Assembly (NCBI GenBank): GCA_964542585.1
Contig: CAZIUI010000006.1
Coordinates: 39,996-103,995 of the forward strand
Length of the DNA: 64,000 bases
Reading direction: 5' to 3'
Source of the DNA: CAYYUA01 sp964542585
GTDB taxonomy: Bacteria > Bacteroidota > Bacteroidia > CAILMK01 > CAYYUA01
In this document: piece by piece, positions 52,635 to 62,066 of the stretch
How positions within the stretch are numbered: the first letter of the stretch is position 1
Layout of the letters: the number at the start of each line of letters is the position of its first letter
Notes under the pieces: model-generated
Databases searched by the model: none
What the model was told of the DNA's origin: nothing
What the model saw: the letters and a program-made list of their open reading frames with translations, nothing else
Position numbers and translations under genes: made by a program

Positions 52635-55004
52635 TTATTGAATGATCAACTTTCGTGAAAACCGGAATTGCTGGGTTTTAATGGTAATGATATACGTTCC
52701 GGCGCTCCATTGGCTAGACGGTAGCTGAAGGGTTGGCTTAGGATTGATGTTTTGGTACAAACGCTTACCATTCAATGCTTTTACCTGTACTTGCTTAATT
52801 TTTAACTGAGCCGGATTCCAGACTAGCTGCGTCCGTTCTCCTGCCGGATTGGGATAAAGCCTAACACTTCCAGCCTTTGGGCCTCGGATACCAGTGCAAC
52901 CTTCTACGATAATCCTTGCAGTATCTGTAGCCAAACATCGCTGACTATTGGTTGCCTTCACAGTTATGGAAAAGGTATCTGTGGTTGCTGTATTAAATTG
53001 TAAAGTATTGCCAGAGCTACCATCACTCCAGGTATAGGTATAGCTGCCTGTTGATGCCTCAGCTTTAAGTGTTACCTCATCATCCTTACAAATAGTCGTA
53101 TCCTGGGGATTCACAGTAAAATCAGGTTTTTGAGCCAGAGTGATCGTAAGGGAATCGCTAGAACGGCAGCCATTGGTATCCCTGATAGTTAAACCAATGC
53201 GCTCAGGATTGGGAAAAATCCTAAGCGAATCGCCCACCAGCAGGCTATCAGTCCTTTGACCGTTGGACCATTGGTAGCTTCTTGCACTGGGGGGTCCATT
53301 TAAAACAATGGAATCAGAGGGGCATAAAGTGGTATCCATTCCTAAGGAAAAGTCAAGCGGTGAATAAACCCGTAGCCTGAAACTATCTTTAGCAGTGCAG
53401 GATCGGTTAGTTACCGATACCGTATAAAGCCCCTTTTCAATAACCGGAATGATTGCTGTCGTATCCCCTGTAGACCAACGGTAGCTCCTGTTATGGGGTC
53501 CTGCATCAAGCGTCAGGGTGTCCTCGGGACAGATACTGGTATCCGTTCTTAAGTTTACTTGGGGTAGGGCTTTTTGAGTAATGAAAGCAGAATCCTGAGC
53601 GGTGCAGTTAAAACCATTTTTAGCAGTTACCACCTGAAGTCCGGAATATTTCACCACCGTTGTTCGGGTAGTATCCCCATTCCGCCAACTGTAATTCACC
53701 GCTTTTCCAGGATCTAGTATTATTGAATCACCTGCACAGAAGGATTGATCATTTATATTAATGGCAGGAACAGGATGCTCATTTACAATTACGGAATCAG
53801 TGCTACGGCACCCATTGGTATCAATTACTGTAATTGAGAAAGTATCACTTGATTTAACCGCTAAAACAGGTTGCTCAATCCCATTCTCCCACCGATAGCT
53901 ATCGACACCCAGAGTAGTTGCATCAAGCGTGAGACTATCTTTGGGACATATGGATGTATCTGACTGTAATGGGATGGATGGTTTATTGCGGTCGCCTATG
54001 ACAACCGTATCATACCCCCGGCACGATGAGTTTGCTGATACTTCCACGTAAAAGGTATCAGCTTCAGAAACTTTCAATGTTTGACCTTTAGAACCATTCT
54101 GCCATTTATAAGTGGCATTGGGGTTACCAGCATGCAATTGGATACTATCACCCGGGCAGATGGAAGTATCCGACCTTAAATTAACCCGCGCATTTACTTT
54201 AGATGAATCTACTCCTACACAACCATTGGAGTCCCTTACCAAGACCTCGTATACCCCATTCCCATAAACGCTTGACTTCCTTGTAGTTACCGGTACTGAC
54301 TGCTGCTTAAACTGCCATTGGTAAGTATTAAATCCGCTATCGGCTTTAAGGGTATCAGGCTTGTTCCCGCAGATACTAGCTGGTTTTAGGCTTGGTGAGG
54401 GTTTATCAAAACCGTAAATAGTGGCACTGGCTGTATCAGTATTACCTGTTGTTTGATCAAAAGCAACTTGTTTGATAGTTGCTAAACCTTGTTTTTTTAT
54501 CGTGAAAGTGGGCTTATTGGAGGTCTGAAATTGACCATCGAGGTACCATGCGATAGAATCAGCCTTGCTTTGATCCTTAATTGGCATGGTAGTACTTTGA
54601 CAAATGGAATCTTTTTTAAACTTGAAACAAGCCGTTATGAAACATCCTTTAAAATTAATGGCCTTTGTTTGCTTGTCCGATGTTTTTGAAGGTTTTGTTG
54701 ATTTGGCTAATCTGACGGTTAAAGTACTAACACTACATGTTACCGGACCTATTTCTAACGAGTCTTTAAATGTTGTTGGGGTTGGAAGTACAACTCCTGA
54801 TGGTTCTTGATAATAAACCGTGTATTTAAGAGGATCGGAATTGCTTTTCCTGAAAGAATCTATACCATAACCGGTACTGGGGAATACTCCTTTTACTTTC
54901 ACTTTATTACTATCACAGTTTGTAAAGGTATCTTTTTTAAAGCTTACCCTTTGAATGTACTGGCACTTCACATCAGAACTCGATAGCAATAGTGAAAAGG
55001 TCAA
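52635..55004 (-). CDS. T9SS cargo with seven Ig-like repeats and type A sorting domain; N-terminus possibly frameshifted
   Basis: The 789 residues counted from the TTG at 55004 begin with the end of a signal peptide (SLLLSSSDVKCQ). A unique region (about 20-190) and seven Ig-like repeats follow, each with a DTSICPxDSLTLDA-type opening and a W-x-x-G core. The end is a type A sorting domain with VRLYPNPAGERTQLVW and AGTYIITIK. In this frame the sequence stays open upstream to 55076 and encodes the missing basic part of the signal peptide, but without an ATG. An ATG at 55075 lies one base out of frame. A 1-base indel in an A tract would restore a perfect signal peptide. It should be a surface or secreted protein. 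Confidence 0.8.
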   Translation of the reverse strand: MTFSLLLSSSDVKCQYIQRVSFKKDTFTNCDSNKVKVKGVFPSTGYGIDSFRKSNSDPLKYTVYYQEPSGVVLPTPTTFKDSLEIGPVTCSVSTLTVRLAKSTKPSKTSDKQTKAINFKGCFITACFKFKKDSICQSTTMPIKDQSKADSIAWYLDGQFQTSNKPTFTIKKQGLATIKQVAFDQTTGNTDTASATIYGFDKPSPSLKPASICGNKPDTLKADSGFNTYQWQFKQQSVPVTTRKSSVYGNGVYEVLVRDSNGCVGVDSSKVNARVNLRSDTSICPGDSIQLHAGNPNATYKWQNGSKGQTLKVSEADTFYVEVSANSSCRGYDTVVIGDRNKPSIPLQSDTSICPKDSLTLDATTLGVDSYRWENGIEQPVLAVKSSDTFSITVIDTNGCRSTDSVIVNEHPVPAININDQSFCAGDSIILDPGKAVNYSWRNGDTTRTTVVKYSGLQVVTAKNGFNCTAQDSAFITQKALPQVNLRTDTSICPEDTLTLDAGPHNRSYRWSTGDTTAIIPVIEKGLYTVSVTNRSCTAKDSFRLRVYSPLDFSLGMDTTLCPSDSIVLNGPPSARSYQWSNGQRTDSLLVGDSLRIFPNPERIGLTIRDTNGCRSSDSLTITLAQKPDFTVNPQDTTICKDDEVTLKAEASTGSYTYTWSDGSSGNTLQFNTATTDTFSITVKATNSQRCLATDTARIIVEGCTGIRGPKAGSVRLYPNPAGERTQLVWNPAQLKIKQVQVKALNGKRLYQNINPKPTLQLPSSQWSAGTYIITIKTQQFRFSRKLIIQ

Positions 55005-55181
55005 TGCAAAAGATCCATAATAGAAAAATAAGGTTTTAAGCCTTTGAATAATAATAGAGCTTTTTGTTTTCTCATGTTATTTAAACAAAATACAGCTTCA
55101 TAAACTTTAAGTAACCTTTATCATCAAAAATCATCCTTTACGTAACGCTAAGTTGAAAATATACTCTCACAGGAAATCCGC

Positions 55182-55189
55182 TACCTTTG
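55182..55189 (+). promoter_or_regulatory. Candidate -7 element upstream of argS (TACCTTTG)
   Basis: The octamer is identical to the one before serS, fits TAnnTTTG and lies 24 nt before the argS ATG. A TTG at 55153-55155 is 26 nt upstream, longer than the usual spacer. Confidence 0.42.
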
Positions 55190-55213
55190 CAGGCTAAGCA
55201 GTAAACCGGTATT

Positions 55214-57004
55214 ATGAACCTAACCCAGCAACTGCAAGCCTATACTCAGGCGGCTTTTAAACACCTGTTTTCAGCTGATATTGATACTACTGAAGTTCAG
55301 GTTGAAGAAACCAGAAAGGAATTTACAGGTGACCGGACAGTCATTTTATTCCCTTTGCTTAAATATGCTCGCCAAAAGCCTGAGGAGACCGGGAAACAGG
55401 TAGGTAATTATCTTTATCAGCATTCCGGCATTGTTAAGGATTATGAGATCATTAAGGGCTTTGTTAACCTAATAATAACCGATAACCTCTGGCTTGACTT
55501 CTTAACCCATGAGCATCACGCTTCTGGCTTTACCATTCCCCAAAATTCCAATCCTCAGACGATCATGGTGGAATACTCCTCCCCTAACACCAATAAGCCT
55601 CAGCACTTAGGCCATGTGCGGAATAACCTGCTGGGCTACAGCATGGCGGAGATCCTAAAGGCCAGGGGCCATTCCGTCATAAAGGCCAACCTCATCAATG
55701 ACCGCGGTATTCACATCTGTAAGTCGATGATCGCCTGGCAGCGGTTTGGCAAGGGTGAAACCCCAGCTGATGCCGGTGTGAAAGGCGATCAGCTCGTGGG
55801 GAAGTATTACGTTAAGTTCCAGGAGGCCCTGGATGAAGAAGTTGAGCAGCTTACAGCGCAGGGCTATTCCCAAGAAGAGGCTGAGCAACAGGCTAGCATC
55901 CAGCAAGAAGCAAAGGAACTGTTAAGGAAATGGGAAGCGGGAGATCCAGCCGTTTGGCAAACCTGGCAAACCCTTAATACATGGGTCTACGAAGGATTTG
56001 ATGCCACCTACAGCCGGTTAGGCGTTGATTTTGACCACTATTACTACGAATCCAACACCTACAAGCTGGGCAAAGACATCGTCCAAGAGGGCCTGGATAA
56101 AGGTGTTTTTTATCAGCGAGAAGATGGGTCGGTTTGGGCTGACTTAACGGAGGATGGACTGGATGAGAAACTTGTCCAGCGCAGTGATGGGACTGCGGTT
56201 TACATGACCCAGGACATTGGAACAGCACAACTTAAGTATGATGACTACCAATTGGACCAATCCATTTACGTAGTTGGGAATGAGCAGGATTACCACTTTC
56301 AGGTACTAGCCCTTATCCTCAAAAAGCTGGGTAAGCCCTATGCGGGCGGCATTTATCACCTCTCTTACGGCATGGTGGACCTGCCCAGCGGCAAGATGAA
56401 ATCCCGCGAAGGCACTGTAGTGGATGCAGATGAGCTGATGGACGAAATGGAGCAGACTGCTCGCGAATATGTTGAAGCTTCTGAGAAGCTAGCAGCCCTT
56501 GCGGCTTATGAACGCGAGCAGCTTTATCACGAGATAGGAATGGCAGCGCTTAAATATTTCATCCTGAAGGCTGAACCTAAAAAGCGCATGCGGTTTGATC
56601 CTGATGCTTCCATTGATTTCCAGGGCGATACCGGGCCTTTTTTGCAATACACGCATGCCCGGATTCGTTCGGTTGAGCGTAAGGCCGCTGATGTATATGA
56701 CTTACAGGATTTGAGCTTAGCACCAGCTAATAACCTGAACGAGAGTGAGCGGGCTGTAATAAAAACCCTGTATAAGCTTGGCGCAAAGGTTACTGAGGCA
56801 GAACGGGACATGGCACCTTCTGTTATTGCCCACTACGCCCATGAGCTGGCGCGGACTTACAATAAATTCTATCAGGATTGTCCCATTCTTGGTAAGGAAC
56901 CAGAAGCTACCCAGCAGTTCCGGGTAATGCTGTCCAGTACGGTTGGGGATTACCTTGCCAAGTGTATGCAGTTAATGGGCATTCATCCGCCCCAAAGGAT
57001 GTGA
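55214..57004 (+). CDS. argS: Arginine--tRNA ligase
   Basis: The 596-residue class I synthetase has the HIGH motif as HLGH (131-134, in SPNTNKPQHLGHVRNN), the KMSKS-like GKMKSREGTVVDADEL, and the DALR anticodon-binding domain at the C-terminus, ending in MQLMGIHPPQRM. An N-terminal Add1 domain precedes. It charges tRNA Arg. The ATG start and length are normal for the family. Confidence 0.97.
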   Translation: MNLTQQLQAYTQAAFKHLFSADIDTTEVQVEETRKEFTGDRTVILFPLLKYARQKPEETGKQVGNYLYQHSGIVKDYEIIKGFVNLIITDNLWLDFLTHEHHASGFTIPQNSNPQTIMVEYSSPNTNKPQHLGHVRNNLLGYSMAEILKARGHSVIKANLINDRGIHICKSMIAWQRFGKGETPADAGVKGDQLVGKYYVKFQEALDEEVEQLTAQGYSQEEAEQQASIQQEAKELLRKWEAGDPAVWQTWQTLNTWVYEGFDATYSRLGVDFDHYYYESNTYKLGKDIVQEGLDKGVFYQREDGSVWADLTEDGLDEKLVQRSDGTAVYMTQDIGTAQLKYDDYQLDQSIYVVGNEQDYHFQVLALILKKLGKPYAGGIYHLSYGMVDLPSGKMKSREGTVVDADELMDEMEQTAREYVEASEKLAALAAYEREQLYHEIGMAALKYFILKAEPKKRMRFDPDASIDFQGDTGPFLQYTHARIRSVERKAADVYDLQDLSLAPANNLNESERAVIKTLYKLGAKVTEAERDMAPSVIAHYAHELARTYNKFYQDCPILGKEPEATQQFRVMLSSTVGDYLAKCMQLMGIHPPQRM

Positions 57005-57142
57005 TCAATTAACCCCCCTGGATCAACCTTTGACTGGATGCGTTTTGAGGTCTCCAAAATAAGGGTTTACGGCTAGCTTCAGGAAAATTGGATACCCATG
57101 ATTAACAGCTATTCCTCACCACTCTAAAGGCTATCCGACTTT

Positions 57143-58204
57143 TCATGCGCTGGCCGGCTCGTTTTTATTAGCCAGTTGACCGCAAGCTGCATCAATATCT
57201 TCCCCTCGGCTGCGCCTGAGGCTGACGGTGAGGCCTTTTTTTGCCAAATGGGCCATAAAAGCTTCCGCCTTATCTTCTTCAGACCGGTTAAATTGACTGG
57301 TATCCACCGGATTGTATTCAATCAGGTTGATCTTGCAGGGCGTGGTCTTACAGAAAGCTGCTAGTTCCCGGGCATCTGATATGTTATCATTAAAGCCTCT
57401 TAGCAAGGTGTACTCATAGGTCACGGCTATGCCCGTTTGCTCGTAAAAGTATTGAACCGCTTCCTTCAGATCAGGGATGGTGTTGCTCATGGTAATGGGC
57501 ATTACCTGCTGACGCTTCTCCTCATTAGCCACATGCAGCGACAAAGCAAAATTGACCCGTAGCTGTTCATCTGCCAGCTTCTTGATCATTTTCGCAATAC
57601 CCACCGTAGAGACGGTAATCCGCTTTGGTGACATACCCATGCCCACGTCACTGCTTATCTGGCGTATCGAATTGGTAACTTCTTTGAAATTCAACAGGGG
57701 CTCACCCATGCCCATGTAAACGATATTGGTGAGCGGGGAGCCATAAATACGCTTGCAGGCTTCATTGATCAAATAGACCTGATCAAAGATCTCATCAGCC
57801 CGGATATTCCGCTTCAGGTCAATAGTGCCGGTAGCACAGAACTTACAGGACAGGCTACACCCCACCTGAGAGGAAATACAAGCCGTATAACGACCACCTG
57901 ATGGAATCAACACCCCCTCTACTAAATGACCATCATGGAGCTGAAGACCTAGCTTAACGGTACCGTCCTTACTTTGAAACTCCTGTACCACCTGCACAGC
58001 GTTGATCCGGAAATGGGCTTGTAATTGATCCCTGAGGGATTTGCTCAAGTTGCTCATACCCTCAAAATCCCGAGCGCCTTTTCTCCACAGCCACTCGTAG
58101 ATCTGCTTGCCATGAAACGAGGCTTCCCCCCAATCCTTCATTTGTTTTTGCAAGCTTTCGATCGAGTATTGGCGTATATCCGGTAACTGGCTTTGATCCG
58201 TCAT
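57143..58204 (-). CDS. rlmN: Dual-specificity rRNA/tRNA (adenine-C2)-methyltransferase RlmN
   Basis: The 353-residue radical-SAM enzyme has the CxxxCxxC cluster at residues 116, 120 and 123 (CSLSCKFC), the mechanistic cysteine at 109 in TACISSQVGC, and the methyl-carrying cysteine near the C-terminus in DIDAACGQLA. It methylates C2 of A2503 in 23S rRNA and A37 of some tRNAs. The N-terminal RNA-binding region GKQIYEWLWRKGARDF is present. Confidence 0.97.
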   Translation of the reverse strand: MTDQSQLPDIRQYSIESLQKQMKDWGEASFHGKQIYEWLWRKGARDFEGMSNLSKSLRDQLQAHFRINAVQVVQEFQSKDGTVKLGLQLHDGHLVEGVLIPSGGRYTACISSQVGCSLSCKFCATGTIDLKRNIRADEIFDQVYLINEACKRIYGSPLTNIVYMGMGEPLLNFKEVTNSIRQISSDVGMGMSPKRITVSTVGIAKMIKKLADEQLRVNFALSLHVANEEKRQQVMPITMSNTIPDLKEAVQYFYEQTGIAVTYEYTLLRGFNDNISDARELAAFCKTTPCKINLIEYNPVDTSQFNRSEEDKAEAFMAHLAKKGLTVSLRRSRGEDIDAACGQLANKNEPASA

Positions 58205-58287
58205 CAGCAGGTATTCCTTTCCAATTTGCTTCTATTTAACAAGAATTTTAGCATTTGAACGTTTACTTTGTTGAGTTAATTAACAAA

Positions 58288-59016
58288 ATGAATGATCAAA
58301 TGATGCACAAAGGTAAAAAGTCCCAACTTCAGCCTCTTTGGCTCACGATAGTCATGATCGGCTTATTATTTACAAACTGCGAGGATCAATTGAACTCCCA
58401 GCCTGGCAATGATGAGCTAACGCAGGATCAAATGGTTAGCGGGCTTAAACAAGCCCTTGAAACAGGCAGTAAAAGGGCCGTAGATACCCTTAATCAGAAG
58501 GATGGCTATCTGAAAGACGAAGCTGTTAAGATCACGCTACCACCAGAAGTTTCAAAAGTAACTAACGAGATACCGGACCGCTTCTTAGGACCCTTGGTTA
58601 AAGAAATGAACCGAGCAGCCGAAGATGCAGCTGAAAAAGCAGCTCCGATTTTTGTCAATGCCATTACCAATATAAAATTCCAGGATGCCCGAAATATCCT
58701 GGAAGGCACTGATACAGCGGCTACCAATTTTTTCCGTAAGAACACCCGGTCACAACTTTTTACTGCTTTTAAACCTGATATGAAAAATAGCCTGGAAAAG
58801 GTTGGGGCTCAGCAAACCTGGAGCGATCTTACTTCTGCTTATAACAAAATTCCTTTTCAGGATGATATCCAGACCAACTTAGCTGATTACGCTACCAATA
58901 GGGCACTGAATGGCTTATTTGTAAAGCTTAAAAAGGAAGAAAAACGGGTGCGGGAAGATCCCAAAGCCCGAACAAAAGATATCCTAAAGACGGTCTTTAG
59001 CAAGTTTGGTAACTGA
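58288..59016 (+). CDS. DUF4197 lipoprotein
   Basis: From the ATG at 58288 the protein has 242 residues with a signal peptide and lipobox LLFTNC, then a DUF4197 domain: GLKQALETGSKRAVDTL, YLKDEAVKITLPPE, and RNILEGTDTAATNFFRKNT. The fold is helical and the function unknown. It is a predicted outer-membrane or periplasmic lipoprotein. A TTG at 58255 is open but would add eleven residues before the signal peptide. It diverges from rlmN by 83 bp. Confidence 0.87.
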   Translation: MNDQMMHKGKKSQLQPLWLTIVMIGLLFTNCEDQLNSQPGNDELTQDQMVSGLKQALETGSKRAVDTLNQKDGYLKDEAVKITLPPEVSKVTNEIPDRFLGPLVKEMNRAAEDAAEKAAPIFVNAITNIKFQDARNILEGTDTAATNFFRKNTRSQLFTAFKPDMKNSLEKVGAQQTWSDLTSAYNKIPFQDDIQTNLADYATNRALNGLFVKLKKEEKRVREDPKARTKDILKTVFSKFGN

Positions 59017-59566
59017 TGATTTTATTCGGGAATTCAAAAAGCTGATCCTAATACCTTTACAAATTCATTACCATTGGCTTTTACTTCAAAAGCATCAACA
59101 GGCTACGCTGTGAAAGATGGGGTTATAGCCATCATTAAAAGTAAGGAGTTGAAGGGTTTGCTTATACGTGGCTTGCTGTAGCATAAAATTTATTGAAACA
59201 TAGTTCAATTAATTTTTCCTGATCCAAAATACTTTGATAGACAAAAAGTAAAAAAAGCTATTTAGTATTATCCTAAAGCACTTATCTCTGTTAATCAATC
59301 CTTTGGTAAGGGTGGCCGACTATAAGCCATAAGCTATGAAGCTAAGCAATGCTGACTTCCACTGGTTTATATCCCCGAACTGCTTCGTAAAACAAAGCCA
59401 GTTTACGGAAGGCGCTAGTTCATTATGGCCTTAGAAAACGTAATAGCTAAACCACGGTTTTGACAAGGAAGTCGTAAACGAGCCTTCCTAGCTTTTTTGA
59501 TAGTCCGTTTTATCAAAGTCTTTCTACATACACGAGAATAAAAGCAAACCAGCCCTTGATGGTGAA
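59017..59566. other. 550-bp gap without a recognisable gene
   Basis: No intact frame of convincing quality is present. Short open stretches exist in several frames, broken by stops, and base composition is closer to coding DNA than in the AT-rich gaps upstream of dnaA and of the barrel/SPOR gene. This could be decayed coding sequence, but I recognise no family. Confidence 0.4.
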
Positions 59567-61786
59567 CTACTGTTTGACAAAGCGCTTCCGATAGGTCTTG
59601 TTGGACCCTTGCAGGATCAATGTGTAAGCACCGGACTTAAGGGCCTCAACGGAGAGATGTCGCGGAGTGTTACTAGAGGTAAAGGCTAGCCTGTCGCGAT
59701 AAACCGCCTGTCCCTGGCTGTTGTAAATAACCACCCTGAGATCTTGGTCATTAAGCTTAGCATTTTCCTCAATGTTGAGCTTATGTTTGACAGGATTAGG
59801 GTACAAGGTTAATTCACTATTTTCCTTTCTGTTTAAATTGACGGATTCAATATCGGAATACTCATAACTTCCGTCAAAATCCACCTGTTTCAGCCTGTAA
59901 TAATACGTTTGACCGGCTTGCAAATTGGGGTCTTCAAAATAATAGGTTTGCTCTTCTGTAGTGGTACCGTTGCCGGGCACTGTGCCAATGTTGACCCACT
60001 GCGAAGCTTCATGCTTCTGCACTTTAAAGTGCTTATTATTGGTTTCTGAAGCTGTGGCCCACCTAAGGTTAGCCTGATCCTCGTCTGAATTGGCATGGAA
60101 GTGAAGTAACTCAACAGGTAAGGGGTTCTTCTTACCGTTGGTGGAGCCAAACGTAAAAGGGCTGAAACTACTAACCCCTGTCACTGTTATACTTCCTCCT
60201 GCCGAGGCACTTCCGGTACTACTGGTTTGCCCTAAATTTTCCCATTCGCTGGTTGAAGGGTTCCAATGAGCAACGACAGGATCACTACTGCTAAGACTCT
60301 CAATTCCCGATGAAGGGCCATTTTCCCAATACAGGGTAACATCTACATTAGAATTGCCGTTGGTGCGGTCAAGCGTCCAATATTCAACATTACTAACATT
60401 GTTAAGGTTAGAGCTGGCCGCAAAACTGGAGGTATTGCTGTAGCCATTAGCCTTGTAGGATGCAGTAAAAGCATCTGTTGCAAGCGTGGGAGCTGAGATG
60501 CTCAATCGGGCATGCCGGCCATTACCACCTAAAGGAAAGGTGAAAGCTTCATCCCCTATTTTTTTGACTTTACCTTTTACGTATTTGTTGCTAGCGCCAC
60601 CCTCCGGCTTAACAACTGCGCCATTTGCTACCGTCAGGGTGCTTTTCTTCATATCCAGGGTGGAGTTCAGGATAAGGCTATCTTGTACGGTCACATCATT
60701 ACCAATGGCGGGATTGGAATTTTTGCCAATGTTAAGCACTTCAACTGTTCCTGAGTTATTGACGACTTGACTCGGTGTATTAGGGGACTTAGGGATTAGT
60801 ACACGATCCCTTGGTTTGGGGACACCTCCAAAACGCCAATTGTCTCCATTATTCCAGTTATTGTCAACACTGCCTTCCCACGTGAAAATGGTATAGCTGG
60901 TAAACCACGAGGGTGAAGGGGCCATATTATCAAGTGTACCATTGCCAATGCCGTTGGTAACGCTGGCTTCATCTGGGACATTGATTCCTGATTCTTGATT
61001 AAAAGGGTAATACCCGACAAGGCCAGCTTCATTACCTATCAAAGTCTTACCCATCGTGTTATTGATCTCTCCGGATGTCCGTACATCTCCCCAAAACCGA
61101 GTTTCATCCATTTTTCCACTGAAAGTGTTGGTAACAAAACCTCCATCATAATCACCACCCAAAGTCAGGTAATCAGAAGCTTGAATCTGTACACCAGTGT
61201 TTAAACTATTTTCATCAAAAGAACCGACTAGATTTCCGTCTACGTAAAGCTGAATGTCTATATGAGCAATATCAAGTGGAAAGAAAAATAAATAATAATC
61301 TGCATCATCATAAGCGTATGTCAATGCTATATGGTGCCACTTTCCATCCGTTATGTCTTTATTAAAATTAACAAATTCTTGATTTAGAGGAGACTGGTTA
61401 ACTAATTGATAATACCGAAAACGAGAACCGGGATTATTCGGGTCGTTATCAATGAGGAGAGCTAGTCTATTGTTATTGGTTGTTCCTGTAACAGCGTTAG
61501 CTGGATTTAAAAAGAAAATGGTTTCGAGGCTGTCGGAAGGAATGGATTTGAGCTTTACATACGCTTCAAACGTCCAGCTCTGGTCTACATCCCCGTTATC
61601 AAAGCTACCGCCTGTAAGCATTCCATTTGGGATCGTATTGCCCAGATCCACATGGTCATTCTTGCCATCAAAATTCAGGGCATAGGGGCCTACTCCGGTC
61701 TGAGCATTTGCTGGAACACCAATCAAAAGCCCTGATAGCATTAACAAGTAGCCTATAAAAGTCCTGTAGAAACCTGAATTTTTCAT
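59567..61786 (-). CDS. T9SS cargo with LamG/concanavalin-like domain and type A sorting domain
   Basis: The 739-residue protein has a signal peptide ending near ANAQ. A LamG-type lectin domain (about 35-250) contains NFDGKNDHVDLGN, GKWHHIALTYAYDD and MDETRFWGDVRT. A beta-rich region opens with WNNGDNWRFGGVPKPRDRVL. A fibronectin-like segment (about 565-650) holds LRWATASETNNKHFKVQK and YYYRLKQVDFDGSYEYSD. The final sorting domain begins LTLYPNPVKHKLNIE. It is secreted by the type IX system and may bind glycans. The next gene upstream is a neighbour with a similar C-terminal half. Confidence 0.88.
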   Translation of the reverse strand: MKNSGFYRTFIGYLLMLSGLLIGVPANAQTGVGPYALNFDGKNDHVDLGNTIPNGMLTGGSFDNGDVDQSWTFEAYVKLKSIPSDSLETIFFLNPANAVTGTTNNNRLALLIDNDPNNPGSRFRYYQLVNQSPLNQEFVNFNKDITDGKWHHIALTYAYDDADYYLFFFPLDIAHIDIQLYVDGNLVGSFDENSLNTGVQIQASDYLTLGGDYDGGFVTNTFSGKMDETRFWGDVRTSGEINNTMGKTLIGNEAGLVGYYPFNQESGINVPDEASVTNGIGNGTLDNMAPSPSWFTSYTIFTWEGSVDNNWNNGDNWRFGGVPKPRDRVLIPKSPNTPSQVVNNSGTVEVLNIGKNSNPAIGNDVTVQDSLILNSTLDMKKSTLTVANGAVVKPEGGASNKYVKGKVKKIGDEAFTFPLGGNGRHARLSISAPTLATDAFTASYKANGYSNTSSFAASSNLNNVSNVEYWTLDRTNGNSNVDVTLYWENGPSSGIESLSSSDPVVAHWNPSTSEWENLGQTSSTGSASAGGSITVTGVSSFSPFTFGSTNGKKNPLPVELLHFHANSDEDQANLRWATASETNNKHFKVQKHEASQWVNIGTVPGNGTTTEEQTYYFEDPNLQAGQTYYYRLKQVDFDGSYEYSDIESVNLNRKENSELTLYPNPVKHKLNIEENAKLNDQDLRVVIYNSQGQAVYRDRLAFTSSNTPRHLSVEALKSGAYTLILQGSNKTYRKRFVKQ

Positions 61787-61999
61787 AACAGAAATTTAGC
61801 TTCAAAACTATACCCTTGTTTTATTAAAGGACCATTTTTTAGATGAACATCCCCTGAATATCGATTAAATTCCCGCTTGCGCTCGATTAAAACTAATCCA
61901 GCTGATAAGGAAGTTTTTCGGACGGGCTACAGCGGTGGCTTGGGATTCCCTGGCATACAGGCCTGAGTAGTACACTGATCTGCTACCTGCAGATGGCCC

Positions 62000-62026
62000 A
62001 AAAAAAGCACCCCTCTGCGGGGGTGC
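62000..62026 (-). terminator. Rho-independent terminator of the last T9SS cargo gene
   Basis: On the minus strand, GCACCCC (62026-62020) pairs with GGGGTGC (62013-62007) around a 6-nt loop and is followed by seven T residues (62006-62000). It lies 40 bp after the stop codon. Confidence 0.9.
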
Positions 62027-62066
62027 CTTTCGGTAATACAGATTGTTGTTTTTTGGATCAGGGGGC

